Assembly: GCA_003020925.1 (NCBI GenBank)
Contig: PXRT01000009.1
Coordinates: 9,317 to 47,969, forward strand
DNA length: 38,653 nt
DNA from: Halobacteriales archaeon QS_6_64_34
GTDB taxonomy: Archaea; Halobacteriota; Halobacteria; Halobacteriales; Haloarculaceae
Direction of reading: 5' to 3'
Positions 7,996-16,680 of the stretch are shown here, in pieces (position 1 is the stretch's first letter; every line of letters starts with the position of its first letter). The notes under the pieces are model-generated. The model searched no databases, was not told the DNA's origin, and worked only from the letters and a program-made list of their open reading frames with translations. The translations under genes and the position numbers were made by a program.

Positions 7996-9213
7996 GTGAC
8001 TGGAACTGTGCAGCAGACGGAGACCGCTGGGACCGACCCGAACGAAGGGCTACTCGACCTCGTCAGAGCGTTTCAGGAGCTACTGGAGGGGCTGGCCGCC
8101 AGTCAAGGCCGGGTCACCGCAACGGCCCTGTTGTTGGCAGTCCTGGTCGTCGCCGTCGTCGTGGTTCCGGCGGTCCTGTCGTGGCTCCGAACGCTCGCCG
8201 TCGAGCAGCTGGGCGCGGGGTCAGGCGGTCTGCTCCAGTCACTCGCGGCGTACACGCCGACGACGGTTCACGGGCTGTTGTTGCGGACGGCACAGCTGAC
8301 CGTGCTGTCGGCCGTCGTCGTCTCGTTTCTGGTCGTCTGGGGAATCGCTGATATGGCCGCAACGCTCCGGCCGTTTCTGGCGGACCGCGACTCGGCACTC
8401 GTCCCGACAGTACAGACCATCGTCCTCATCATGCTGGCCTTCGTCGCGTCGGACCAGCTCCAGCGGTGGATAAACCGGTTTAGTACGGCGCTCTCTGATT
8501 TCACCGACCACCAGAAGGAGATTCTCCTCCGGGTGGGACAGGTCACCATCTTCGTGACCGTCGGGGCGACCATCTTCGCGGTGTGGCAGATAAACGTCGG
8601 CGGCCTGCTCGTCGGGGCCGGCTTCCTGGGTATCGTCGTCGGCCTCGCGGCCCGCCAAACGCTGGGGTCGCTCATCGCCGGCTTCGTCCTGATGTTCTCG
8701 CGGCCTTTCACAATCGGGGACTGGGTCGTCATCGGCGACCAGGAGGGTATCGTCACGGACATCACCATCTTCAACACCCGTCTGGAGAACTTCGACGGGG
8801 AGTTCGTCGTCCTGCCGAACGACAGCGTGAGCGACAGCGCTATCACCAACCGGAGCCGGAAGGGGCTCCTGCGCCTGACCCTGGACGTCGGCGTGGACTA
8901 CGACACCGACGTCGATGCAGCCAAGGACCTCGCGCGCGACGCGATGGCGGGCGTCAGCGACGTCGTCGACTCCCCGCCACCCCAGGTCGTGCCGAAGTCC
9001 TTCGGTGACTCCGCCGTCGTACTCGAACTTCGATTCTGGATTGACCACCCGACGCCGCCACGCAAGTGGCAGGCGGTCTCGGCCGTGGTGCGGGCGGTCA
9101 AGACGGCCTTCGACGAGGAGGGCATCGACATCCCCTTCCCCCAGCGCACGCTCACGATGCGGGACGAGGCGTCGGCCACCGAGGCCCCGAGTGGCATCAA
9201 GTCGGAAGACTAG
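7996..9213 (+). CDS. MscS family small-conductance mechanosensitive channel
   Basis: This 405-aa membrane protein starts at GTG 7996 (a second in-frame GTG lies at 8008). It has an N-terminal helix (about 38-60), further helices near 85-165 and 185-245, and the pore-lining TM3 with alternating small residues (GAGFLGIVVGLAARQTLGSLIAGF). The beta domain follows (FTIGDWVVIGDQEGIVTDITIFNTRLENFDGEFVVLPN), then the alpha/beta C-terminal cage. MscS channels open under membrane tension to release solutes on osmotic downshift, important for a halophile in diluted brine. The TAG stop overlaps the stop of the minus-strand gene at 9210 by 4 bp (CTAG palindrome), a tail-to-tail arrangement. Confidence 0.92.
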   Translation: MTGTVQQTETAGTDPNEGLLDLVRAFQELLEGLAASQGRVTATALLLAVLVVAVVVVPAVLSWLRTLAVEQLGAGSGGLLQSLAAYTPTTVHGLLLRTAQLTVLSAVVVSFLVVWGIADMAATLRPFLADRDSALVPTVQTIVLIMLAFVASDQLQRWINRFSTALSDFTDHQKEILLRVGQVTIFVTVGATIFAVWQINVGGLLVGAGFLGIVVGLAARQTLGSLIAGFVLMFSRPFTIGDWVVIGDQEGIVTDITIFNTRLENFDGEFVVLPNDSVSDSAITNRSRKGLLRLTLDVGVDYDTDVDAAKDLARDAMAGVSDVVDSPPPQVVPKSFGDSAVVLELRFWIDHPTPPRKWQAVSAVVRAVKTAFDEEGIDIPFPQRTLTMRDEASATEAPSGIKSED

Positions 9214-9368
9214 TCGTACAGTCCCGAAAGCAGGAGTCCGGCGAGTGCACCCGCAGCGACCGGCGTCGCCAGTCCGACGATAGCGAGGCCCACTCGGGTC
9301 AGTACAGCCCCGACGAGCGACGGGTCGAAGCCACTGGAGGAGGGGGCCGTGTGACCGCCGTGTGCCAT
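9210..9368 (-). CDS. 52-aa single-helix membrane protein
   Basis: The minus frame from ATG 9368 encodes a histidine- and serine-containing N-terminus (MAHGGHTAPSSSGFDPSL), then one long hydrophobic glycine/alanine helix and a short end (LSGLYD). A clear TATTTATTAG box lies 22 bp upstream, so expression as a leaderless mRNA is well supported. Family not recognised; haloarchaea have many such single-helix proteins. It is convergent with and overlaps the end of the MscS gene by 4 bp. Confidence 0.6.
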   Translation of the reverse strand: MAHGGHTAPSSSGFDPSLVGAVLTRVGLAIVGLATPVAAGALAGLLLSGLYD

Positions 9369-9390
9369 GACAATACATACTATTGGGGAA

Positions 9391-9400
9391 CTAATAAATA
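9391..9400 (-). promoter_or_regulatory. TATA box of the 52-aa membrane protein gene
   Basis: TATTTATTAG on the minus strand, 22 bp from the start codon at 9368; one of the clearest TATA boxes in the window. Confidence 0.55.
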
Positions 9401-9521
9401 CCGGCCTCGACGCCGGAAAACCTGAACCACCAGGCCCCGCTCCAGTCGCGTGATTAGGACCCTGATTACGGGCCAAAGTGTCTGTCGAAGCTATTATTCC
9501 CAGGCGCACGTATGGGGAGGT

Positions 9522-10103
9522 ATGAGCACGCCGCCGGGGGAGTACTACACGGACGAACGCTGGCAGAACTGGCTTGACCGCATCGAAGACGAGGGAATCG
9601 ACCCCGAAGACGAGGATTCGGCGCGACTCCTGTTGAATCTGCAGGACGACGCTGCCATCGCGGTCGCGAAAATACTCACTGATTACGACGAGGGCGACCT
9701 GGACGAGGAGTCGGCCCTCTCCGAACTCGCGGGTGTCAGGGAAATCGTCCTTGAGGAGATAGCGATGGACGACGAGGAGACGCTGATGCTCATCGACGGC
9801 GTCCAGACCTCGCTGGTCTGTGTCTTCTATGCCGCCGAGGAGTACACCGCCGAAGGGGTCGCCGACGAGGCGACGGTCTCCGATTACGTCGGCGCGGCCG
9901 CCGACGCCGAGGCCGAGGAGGACCTCGATGCGGCGCTGGGGTACTGCGTCCAGGCGGGCACGCGTATCATCGACGGCGACGAACTGCCGATGGAGGTCGT
10001 CGAGGACCTCGAATACGGACTGGTCTCGGAGTGGGTCAACGGGCTCGATAGCCTCCAGACGGCGCTGTCGGACCCCGAAGTCGTCGAGGAAAACGAGGAC
10101 TAG
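9522..10103 (+). CDS. DUF2150 family protein
   Basis: This 193-aa, very acidic soluble protein starts MSTPPGEYYTDERWQNWLDRI, typical of DUF2150, a family largely confined to haloarchaea with unknown function. It is predicted to be all-helical, with acidic repeats (DPEDEDSARLLLNLQDDAAIAV). The start is ATG 9522, preceded directly by a Shine-Dalgarno-like GGGGAGGT and by an AT-rich CTATTATTCC at 9491-9500; the frame is open back to 9450 but that part is not protein-like. No membrane helix or known catalytic motif is visible. Confidence 0.85.
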   Translation: MSTPPGEYYTDERWQNWLDRIEDEGIDPEDEDSARLLLNLQDDAAIAVAKILTDYDEGDLDEESALSELAGVREIVLEEIAMDDEETLMLIDGVQTSLVCVFYAAEEYTAEGVADEATVSDYVGAAADAEAEEDLDAALGYCVQAGTRIIDGDELPMEVVEDLEYGLVSEWVNGLDSLQTALSDPEVVEENED

Positions 10104-10172
10104 GGGCGACTCGTCGCCAGCGCTGGCGAGACCGCGCCCGGTCATTTTCGCGCTCGATAGCCGGCAGATAGG

Positions 10173-10180
10173 TTTTTAAC
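10173..10180 (+). promoter_or_regulatory. TATA-like box of the long pilin-like gene
   Basis: TTTTTAAC ends 22 bp before the ATG at 10203. Confidence 0.45.
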
Positions 10181-10202
10181 CCGGTCTCGGTAAATAAACG
10201 GC

Positions 10203-12599
10203 ATGGAATTGGCTGGGGACCGGCGTGGCCAATCGATTCAGATTGGTGCCATACTGCTGTTTTCCGCCCTCATCATCGCCTTTGCGAGCTATCAGGCGTT
10301 CGTCGTTCCCAATCAGAACCGCGAGGTAGAGTTCAACCACAACCAGGGGGTCCAGTCGGATATGCAGGACCTCCGCAACGCCATCGTCTCTGTCGGCGGC
10401 AGCGACGACGCACGGAGCGTGACGGTCCAGCTTGGGACCAGATATCCAAGCCGGCTCGCGGCCCGAAACCCCGGCCCGCCCTCCGGGTCCTTGGATACCG
10501 TCGGCACAACCGACGACCGCGTCGACCTGACCATCGAGAACGCACAGGCCAGCGGCGAGACCGGCGACTTCTGGAACGAGAGCCAGCGTTACAACACCGG
10601 TGGAATCACCTACAGTCCCAACTACAACGTCTACACGAACCCTCCCGATACGGTGTACGAACAGAGCGTTCTCTACAACCGGTTCCCGACGGGCAACATC
10701 ACCGTCTCGAACCAGTCCATTATCGACGGGACCGACATCTCGCTGGTGGTGCTCAACGGTAGCGTCTCCCGTTCCTCGACGGAGGCCACGTCGGTCGACG
10801 TGCGGTCCGTCAGCAGTTCGACCGAGCGCGTGCGCCTGGAAAACGACAGCACCGGGCCGATAAATATCACGTTCGCGTCCACGCGCTCGGCGGCCTACTG
10901 GGATTTCCTTGAGAATACCCAGTCGACGGTCACCAGCGTCAGCAACGCCTCCAGGGGCAACGGGTTCTACAATGTCAGCGTCGAACTCGACCCGGACCGG
11001 ACCTACAGCGTCCAGCTGACCAAGGTCGGCGTCGGCGACGGCGTCACCGGCGAGGACGCGGCGTATCTGACCGATGTTGAGGGCGATGGTGCGGCCGTCA
11101 CTCAGGGTGAGACGACCGAACTGACGCTCGAAGTGCGGGACCGGTTCAACAACCCGCCGGACGACGCCGCGTCGCTGTCCGTCAAGGCGGCGGTCGCGCC
11201 CGGTTCCGACGGGACCCTCCAATCGAACTCGTCGGTCCCCGACGAGGACGGCCAGGTGACGTTCGTCTACGAGGCCACGGGGTCGACAGGCACGCAGCAG
11301 ATAAACGTCAGCTACGTCGGTCTCGGAAGCGGGTTCAACGCGACGACATCACAGAACGTCTCGATGGCGGTGGACGTGACGAGTGGTGGTAGCGATGGCG
11401 GCGGCAGTGCGTACTCGGTCCTCTGGGAGAACCCGGAGACCGACAACGACAAAAGTTACTTATCTGACTGTTCTGACAGCAGCTGTACGTGGAACGTCAA
11501 CGCCGACGATGATGACACGCTAACACTTCGAGCGGGTACCAACCCGATGTTGGAAGGTACCTTCGTCGACTTCGCAGCTAACAACACCACCGTGGGAGCT
11601 ATCTCACCCGGCGACGCTACCACTGGTTCCGACGGCGAGGTGACAACTGACCTGACCGCGAACGTAAATGGAACTATCGGCGTCTACGTTGCGAGTGGTG
11701 GCTCAAGTGATGTGATCGGGCTAACTCTCGAAAACGTCGGTGTTGGCGGGTCTCCGGTCGGGTTGGCCATATATCGAGACGGCAGGAACCTTGCCAGTGT
11801 CGAGCCGGACGGAACGACCCGGACATACGACAACACGCAGAAGCCGGCGGTCATCGGTCCGAGTACCGACTTGGATGGAGATGGTGTCGTTGAAATCCCA
11901 TACGTCACCGCAACTGGCGGGCCAACTCGGCTGAACGTCGTCGACGCTGATGGCAGTGGTGGTAACAAAACAACGTTATTCGATAAGAAAGGCAATCCGA
12001 CGCCACGCACCGATGGAAGAATGGGCGTCGGCGACCTCGACGAGGACGGCACCAACGCCGTGTTTCTGGTTGATACCAATAGCAACTTGGTAAAATACGA
12101 GGACGGTGAGGGTGTCCAGACTATATCAGCGATTTCTGAGGACGTCTCAGCAGTCGCCGGCGTCAGCGACTTCGACGGCGACGGCTCTCCGGACCTAATC
12201 TATACGAACTCGGATCAGAATATCAAGTATTATGATGGAAGCACTACCGCTGGAACCGGCGTGAATCTCAACGCCGCGAAAGCAATCGGGGAACCGTCAT
12301 CAGCAATCGATGGCGACACTGAGGTGGAAGCGGCCTACATCACCAGCAATTCGAATTACGGATACGCTAACAGTAGCGGGCAAGACGGCTTGATTCGGTC
12401 GGACGAGCCAAAAGAGGTACCCATCGGCGTCTCAGACTGGGACGGCGACGGGCCAGATGAAATCGTGTTCCTCGACCAGAATGGGTTCCTCAAGTACGCC
12501 AACGCAACCGGAGCGACGAGCTTCATCAGGGATAGCAGCGGTAGCCGAATCTCGACTGGGAATACCGGCAAAGGTGTAGTCGTTGGGGCCCGTCCATAA
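10203..12599 (+). CDS. type IV pilin-like secreted protein with Ig-like and FG-GAP/VCBS-type repeats
   Basis: This 798-aa protein begins MELAGDRRGQSIQIGAILLF followed by a hydrophobic helix, a class III (prepilin-peptidase-type) signal; cleavage after RG is likely. Residues about 40-270 are rich in N-x-S/T sites. Residues about 275-395 resemble a bacterial Ig-like (Big_1) domain (LTLEVRDRFNNPPDDAASLSV). From about residue 412 codon use becomes AT-richer. This part contains a Cys pair (SDCSDSSC) and four calcium-loop repeats near residues 556, 612, 656 and 746 (DLDGDGVVEIPY, DLDEDGTNAVFL, DFDGDGSPDLIY, DWDGDGPDEIVF), as in FG-GAP/VCBS adhesins. Likely a surface filament tip or adhesin. The compositional shift suggests a swapped C-terminal region. 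Function is inference. Confidence 0.75.
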   Translation: MELAGDRRGQSIQIGAILLFSALIIAFASYQAFVVPNQNREVEFNHNQGVQSDMQDLRNAIVSVGGSDDARSVTVQLGTRYPSRLAARNPGPPSGSLDTVGTTDDRVDLTIENAQASGETGDFWNESQRYNTGGITYSPNYNVYTNPPDTVYEQSVLYNRFPTGNITVSNQSIIDGTDISLVVLNGSVSRSSTEATSVDVRSVSSSTERVRLENDSTGPINITFASTRSAAYWDFLENTQSTVTSVSNASRGNGFYNVSVELDPDRTYSVQLTKVGVGDGVTGEDAAYLTDVEGDGAAVTQGETTELTLEVRDRFNNPPDDAASLSVKAAVAPGSDGTLQSNSSVPDEDGQVTFVYEATGSTGTQQINVSYVGLGSGFNATTSQNVSMAVDVTSGGSDGGGSAYSVLWENPETDNDKSYLSDCSDSSCTWNVNADDDDTLTLRAGTNPMLEGTFVDFAANNTTVGAISPGDATTGSDGEVTTDLTANVNGTIGVYVASGGSSDVIGLTLENVGVGGSPVGLAIYRDGRNLASVEPDGTTRTYDNTQKPAVIGPSTDLDGDGVVEIPYVTATGGPTRLNVVDADGSGGNKTTLFDKKGNPTPRTDGRMGVGDLDEDGTNAVFLVDTNSNLVKYEDGEGVQTISAISEDVSAVAGVSDFDGDGSPDLIYTNSDQNIKYYDGSTTAGTGVNLNAAKAIGEPSSAIDGDTEVEAAYITSNSNYGYANSSGQDGLIRSDEPKEVPIGVSDWDGDGPDEIVFLDQNGFLKYANATGATSFIRDSSGSRISTGNTGKGVVVGARP

Positions 12600-12603
12600 G
12601 CGC

Positions 12604-12627
12604 CTGTGTCCGAAACGGAACAGACAC
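12604..12627 (+). terminator. weak hairpin after the long pilin-like gene
   Basis: TGTGTC (12604-12609) pairs with GACACA (12622-12627) just after the stop at 12599. The stem is short and no strong T-tract follows. Confidence 0.2.
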
Positions 12628-12747
12628 ATATCGAATTAACAGAGTACGGTCCACGAAGTGCAGTGATACTCAAACTGAACACTGCCCGTTCTCACTCCTT
12701 GTAATCACACACAGTATTAAGCGAGTATCCACTGTATTGCGTACAGA

Positions 12748-13167
12748 GTGAGAGGCGGACGCGCCCAATCGGACTCAGTCGGCGTCATCCTGCTGACCGG
12801 CGTTATCGTCGTCATCGCCGGCATCGGCGGTGCTGCGATAATCGGCGGTGTAGCTGAGGACGCCGAGAGGTCGAGCGCCCCGCTGGTCGATTTCCCCGTG
12901 GAGATAACCGCTAACAATCTCTCTGTGACTCACGCGGGCGGGGACACCGTCGCGCAGTCGGAACTGACGGTCATCGCGCGGGACGACAGTGCGACCGAGC
13001 GATACGATGTCGATAGCGCCAATCTCACGGGCGACAGCGACGGCCAGTTCGAGCCAAGCGAGCGTTTCGAGCGTAACCACAGTCTCGGCGGGTCGAAGGT
13101 GACAGTACAGATAGTCCACGGCTCGTCGAACAGCGTCCTCACACGGGAGACGACGGCTGTCGGGTAG
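12748..13167 (+). CDS. small type IV pilin-like protein
   Basis: This 139-aa protein starts at GTG 12748. A TATTAAG box (12715-12721) lies 26 bp upstream. The N-terminus RGGRAQSDSVGVILLTGVIVVIAG, followed by a glycine-rich hydrophobic helix, is a haloarchaeal pilin N-terminal domain (charged segment, then the helix forming the filament core). The rest is a strand-rich soluble domain with the common pattern LTVIARDDSATERY and a D/E-rich loop (GDSDGQFEPSERF). It follows the long pilin-like gene by about 150 bp in the same direction, so the two may build one surface structure, though each appears to have its own promoter. Confidence 0.75.
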   Translation: MRGGRAQSDSVGVILLTGVIVVIAGIGGAAIIGGVAEDAERSSAPLVDFPVEITANNLSVTHAGGDTVAQSELTVIARDDSATERYDVDSANLTGDSDGQFEPSERFERNHSLGGSKVTVQIVHGSSNSVLTRETTAVG

Positions 13168-13230
13168 CCGCGTGGCATCTTGAGTAAGATTGTTGACATC
13201 GACAACCGTCGAACACCTGGTCGACACTCA

Positions 13231-13236
13231 TTTATA
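13231..13236 (+). promoter_or_regulatory. TATA box of the HMG-CoA synthase gene
   Basis: TTTATA ends 22 bp before the ATG at 13259. It fixes the start at 13259 rather than the in-frame extension to 13190. Confidence 0.55.
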
Positions 13237-13258
13237 CGCACGCGTTGACCCTTCGGCA

Positions 13259-14596
13259 ATGACAGCAGTCGGCATCGACGCGATGGAAATCTGGACCGGG
13301 AAGCTGAAACTTGACCTCGCGGAGACGTTCGCGCCGGCCCAGGGGGACGACCCCGGCAAGTACACGAAGGGGTTGGGACTGCACGCCTCGTCGTTCCCGG
13401 ACGTCCACGAGGACATCGTGACCATGGCGGCAAACGCCGCTCATCGGCTGATGGACCGCAAGGGACTCGAACCCGAGGATATCGGCCGTATCGACGTGGC
13501 CACGGAGTCATCCTTCGACAACTCAAAGCCCGTCTCGACGTACGTCGCCGGCTGTCTGGAGAAGGTCTACGACGGCGACTTCCACCACGCCAACAAGGGC
13601 GAGCGGAAGTTCGCCTGCATCTCGGGGACCCAGAGCCTGGACGACGCGTACAACTGGATTCGCGCCGGCCGCGCGCGCGGTCGGGCGGCCATCGTCATCG
13701 CGACCGACACCGCTCTCTACGCGCGTGACGACCCCGGCGAGGCCACCCAGGGCGCCGGCGCCGTGGCGATGCTGGTCGACGACGACCCCGACCTCGTGGA
13801 GCTATCGCCCGAACAGGGCTTTGGCAGCGCCGACGAGACTGACTTTCTGAAACCGAACCAGCAGTTCCCCTCCGTCGACGGGAAACGGTCGGTAAACGTC
13901 TATCTCGCGCGGATGCGCGAGGCGCTGGACGACTTCGCCTCGGTCGCGGGCGACATCCACCCCGACGACTATCCGCTCATCCCGTTTCACACCCCGTTCC
14001 CGGGGATGGTCCGAAAGGCCGCTGCGCTCGGCTACCGACACATCATCCGGGACACGGAAATCGAGGACGAACTGGCCGAGGAAATCGGCTACCAGCCGGT
14101 TCGGGACGCTTACGACTCCGACGACGACTTCTACGAGGCCATCCGGGAGTACACCGAGGCACTGACCGAGACCGACCGGTACCGGGCGTGGTACGCCGAT
14201 ACCATCGACCCGACGCTCGAAATCTCACGGCACGTCGGCAACTGGTACACCGGCTCGGTCCACATCGCCCGCGCGGCCGGGCTCAAGCACGCCCACGAGA
14301 ACGGCCGCGACCTCGACGGCAAACAGCTGCTTGTCGCCTCGTATGGCTCGGGCGCCCAGGCCGAGGTCCACGCCGAGACCGTCGTCGACGGCTGGGAAGA
14401 CGAAATCGCCCAGCTCAACGTCGACAAACAGATTCGGGCCCGCTACGACATGTCTTTCGAGGAGTACGAGCAGATTCACGACGTCCACAACCACGACACC
14501 GAGGCCGACGTCGAGGCCTTCACCACGCCGAAGGGCGAGTTCGTCTTCGACGGCTGGGGACGGATGGGCGAGCGGAAGTACACCTACGTGGAGTAG
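13259..14596 (+). CDS. mvaS: hydroxymethylglutaryl-CoA synthase
   Basis: This 445-aa thiolase-fold enzyme condenses acetyl-CoA with acetoacetyl-CoA to HMG-CoA, the entry to the mevalonate pathway that supplies archaeal isoprenoid lipids and carotenoids. The catalytic residues are visible: E83 in ATESSFDNSK, nucleophile C120 in FACISGTQSL, and H244 in IPFHTPF. Sequence starts MTAVGIDAMEIWTGKLKLDL, the haloarchaeal form; the length matches other haloarchaeal MvaS. It lies alone, without other mevalonate genes. A perfect hairpin follows the stop. Identification is strong. Confidence 0.95.
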   Translation: MTAVGIDAMEIWTGKLKLDLAETFAPAQGDDPGKYTKGLGLHASSFPDVHEDIVTMAANAAHRLMDRKGLEPEDIGRIDVATESSFDNSKPVSTYVAGCLEKVYDGDFHHANKGERKFACISGTQSLDDAYNWIRAGRARGRAAIVIATDTALYARDDPGEATQGAGAVAMLVDDDPDLVELSPEQGFGSADETDFLKPNQQFPSVDGKRSVNVYLARMREALDDFASVAGDIHPDDYPLIPFHTPFPGMVRKAAALGYRHIIRDTEIEDELAEEIGYQPVRDAYDSDDDFYEAIREYTEALTETDRYRAWYADTIDPTLEISRHVGNWYTGSVHIARAAGLKHAHENGRDLDGKQLLVASYGSGAQAEVHAETVVDGWEDEIAQLNVDKQIRARYDMSFEEYEQIHDVHNHDTEADVEAFTTPKGEFVFDGWGRMGERKYTYVE

Positions 14597-14625
14597 CGAG
14601 ACGTCAAGCTCGTCGTGACGTCTCG
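14597..14625 (+). terminator. perfect 10-bp hairpin after mvaS
   Basis: CGAGACGTCA (14597-14606) and TGACGTCTCG (14616-14625) pair perfectly around a 9-nt loop, starting one base after the mvaS stop codon. It may terminate or stabilise the mRNA 3' end. No T-run follows immediately. Confidence 0.45.
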
Positions 14626-14806
14626 GAGCGGAGCGGCGCGACCGTGGGGAGGTTCTGGAATTGGAACGGTGAACGGAGTGACCGTAAGCGGACGTACAAT
14701 GTATTCATATGACTATATTTATACAGAACAGTATAGATACGCAGGATAAACTCAGTAAAGCAATCTCAGGCTAACGTTTATTCATCAATAGTAAATTACG
14801 GTTAAT

Positions 14807-16462
14807 ATGGGTCTGACTCTTCAGGTTTACGTGGTCCTTTACTCGGTTTCGGCGGTGGCCTGTCTGGCCAGCGTTCCACGTGCCCGCTCTATTCGGCATC
14901 CCGGAACGCGTAACGGGCTTGTCGGGCTCCTCGGTTCGGTTGCCATCTGGTCGGCCGGCTACGTCGGATACTTACTTGTGCCCAATATCTCACTCAAGCT
15001 CACGTTCTATATCGTCGGCTTCGTCTTCGCGTTGGTTGCAGTCGGTGCGTGGCTCTATTTCTCTACCGCCTATGCAGGCTACCCACCACGGGAGGCACCC
15101 TACCGAAACACCGCTATTGGCATCTTTCTCGTCATTGTCGTTCTCAAGATCACAAACCCACTCCATAACCTCTATTTTACCACTGAATGGACGGGCGATC
15201 CGTTTCCGCATCTCGCCATCCAGCATCAACTGCTGTACTGGATTATCCTCGGGGTGTCCTATGCCCTCATCGCAGTTGGCTTCTTTATGATACTTGAACG
15301 GTTGTATCATACTGGCATAGATAGTCGTCCGCTCGTGGGTCTTATCAGCCTCACTGCGCTTCCTGCCATAGCGACAATTCTCGCTGGGCGGATTGACGGG
15401 ACACTTCCATTGATGTATGAACCCCCCGGTGTCGCCCTGTTTGCCGTGGGGACGCTATTCGTCTACATCCGGCGGTTTGAGGCGATTAGATTGATCGCTG
15501 AGACCGACGATCCGGCGATCTTTATTGATTCGGATGGACGACTCCGTGACTGCAATCAAGCCGCCCGAATACTTTTCCCGGAGCTTCGGCGTTCTATAGG
15601 AACACCAGTCGACTCTATCAGCTGTGCACTTGCGGAGCAAATCTCCGAGAAAGAGGAACCCACAGTAACGGGGACTGAAGAGATGCGATACTATCAGGGG
15701 TCTCCTGTTCCGTTCATGGCGGGTGAATTACAGACCGGTCGGCTAGTGACACTCACTGATGTCACAACTCGGGAATCCTATCGGCAGCAACTCGAAGAGA
15801 GGACCGAACAACTCGAGGCATTGAATCGTGTGGTCCGCCACGACATCCAGAACGACATGCAAGTGATTCTTGCATGGAGTGAACAACTTCAACATCACGT
15901 CACTGACGAGGGACAGGACGCGCTTGACCGCGTATTGCGAAAATCACGCCACATGCTGGAACTCACAGAAGGTGCACAGGATCTCATCGAGTCACTCTCG
16001 GATGGACAAACGACCGAGCTGGAACCGGTCGCACTGCATGAGATGCTTGAGATGGAACTCACCACCGCGCGTGATTCCCATCCGGATGCACGCTTTCATA
16101 ACTCGGGTGAGATTCCACAGATATCGGTTCGGGCAAACGAGATGTTGCCGTCCGTCTTTAGAAACCTGCTGGAAAACGCTGTTCGGCACAACGACGAAGA
16201 GACACCGAAAACCACGGTCAGTTGCAAAGAGTTGCCCGAGTCAGTCCGCGTTCGGATCGCCGATAATGGTCCCGGAATTCCTGATAGCCAGAAAGAGCAG
16301 ATTTTCGGGAAGGGGGAAAAAGGTCTCGACAGTCCCGGTACCGGTATTGGGCTCTATCTCGTCAACACGTTAACTACGCAGTTCGGTGGGGATGTGTGGG
16401 TCGAAGACAATGACCCCAAAGGCGCAGTATTCGTCGTCGAATTATCGAGAGCGGCCGAGTGA
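14807..16462 (+). CDS. membrane sensor histidine kinase (7TM N-terminus)
   Basis: This 551-aa kinase has seven hydrophobic helices in residues about 1-225, the arrangement called HisKA_7TM in haloarchaeal sensors. A degenerate PAS-like domain follows at about 230-325 (DDPAIFIDSDGRLRDCNQAARILFPE). After a short coiled coil, the dimerisation domain holds phospho-acceptor H345 in VVRHDIQNDMQVIL. The HATPase domain has N (NLLENAVRHND), G1 (DNGPGIP) and G2 (GTGIGLYLV) boxes. No receiver is fused. The gene is AT-richer than its neighbours and sits beside an insertion element, suggesting transfer. A TTTATT box (14777-14782) lies 24 bp before the ATG. Signal and partner unknown. Confidence 0.88.
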   Translation: MGLTLQVYVVLYSVSAVACLASVPRARSIRHPGTRNGLVGLLGSVAIWSAGYVGYLLVPNISLKLTFYIVGFVFALVAVGAWLYFSTAYAGYPPREAPYRNTAIGIFLVIVVLKITNPLHNLYFTTEWTGDPFPHLAIQHQLLYWIILGVSYALIAVGFFMILERLYHTGIDSRPLVGLISLTALPAIATILAGRIDGTLPLMYEPPGVALFAVGTLFVYIRRFEAIRLIAETDDPAIFIDSDGRLRDCNQAARILFPELRRSIGTPVDSISCALAEQISEKEEPTVTGTEEMRYYQGSPVPFMAGELQTGRLVTLTDVTTRESYRQQLEERTEQLEALNRVVRHDIQNDMQVILAWSEQLQHHVTDEGQDALDRVLRKSRHMLELTEGAQDLIESLSDGQTTELEPVALHEMLEMELTTARDSHPDARFHNSGEIPQISVRANEMLPSVFRNLLENAVRHNDEETPKTTVSCKELPESVRVRIADNGPGIPDSQKEQIFGKGEKGLDSPGTGIGLYLVNTLTTQFGGDVWVEDNDPKGAVFVVELSRAAE

Positions 16463-16518
16463 TTACCGGGGCAAACGTCGTGCCGCAGTCGCGCCCTGCA
16501 TCTCGCACGGACAAGAGG

Positions 16519-16680
16519 TCAACTGCCCCGCGCACGGTGGCGCGGGGCTTGTCAGTGAGCTCGGCCTCTACCAACTATGGTTAGTCGGACGGGGCAAATC
16601 CCCGGTTCGGCGTCACCGTTCCTGACTTCAGGGCGAGTTGACTTTCACCCGTCCGCCGCGAGGACTGTAGCCCGCGACGG
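16519..16680 (-). ncRNA. predicted omega RNA (TnpB guide RNA) region
   Basis: In IS200/IS605 elements the guide RNA is processed from the tnpB 3' end plus the right end, with the guide taken from flanking DNA. Here the minus strand after tnpB runs through a structured region and the 9-bp hairpin, ending ...GCAGTTGAC near 16519. The host sequence CTCTTGTCCGTGCG would then be the guide start. Boundaries are inferred from the family, not visible as such. Confidence 0.35.
16525..16548 (-). repeat. right-end (tnpB 3') subterminal hairpin of the IS element
   Basis: Perfect 9-bp stem GCCCCGCGC/GCGCGGGGC with a 6-nt loop, 33 bp beyond the tnpB stop. In TnpB systems the guide RNA scaffold ends with such a hairpin. 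Confidence 0.6.

Noticed and set aside
10176..11222. 348-codon minus-strand ORF opposite the pilin-like gene
   Set aside because: Would cover the pilin signal peptide region; no motif or start context, so a shadow frame.
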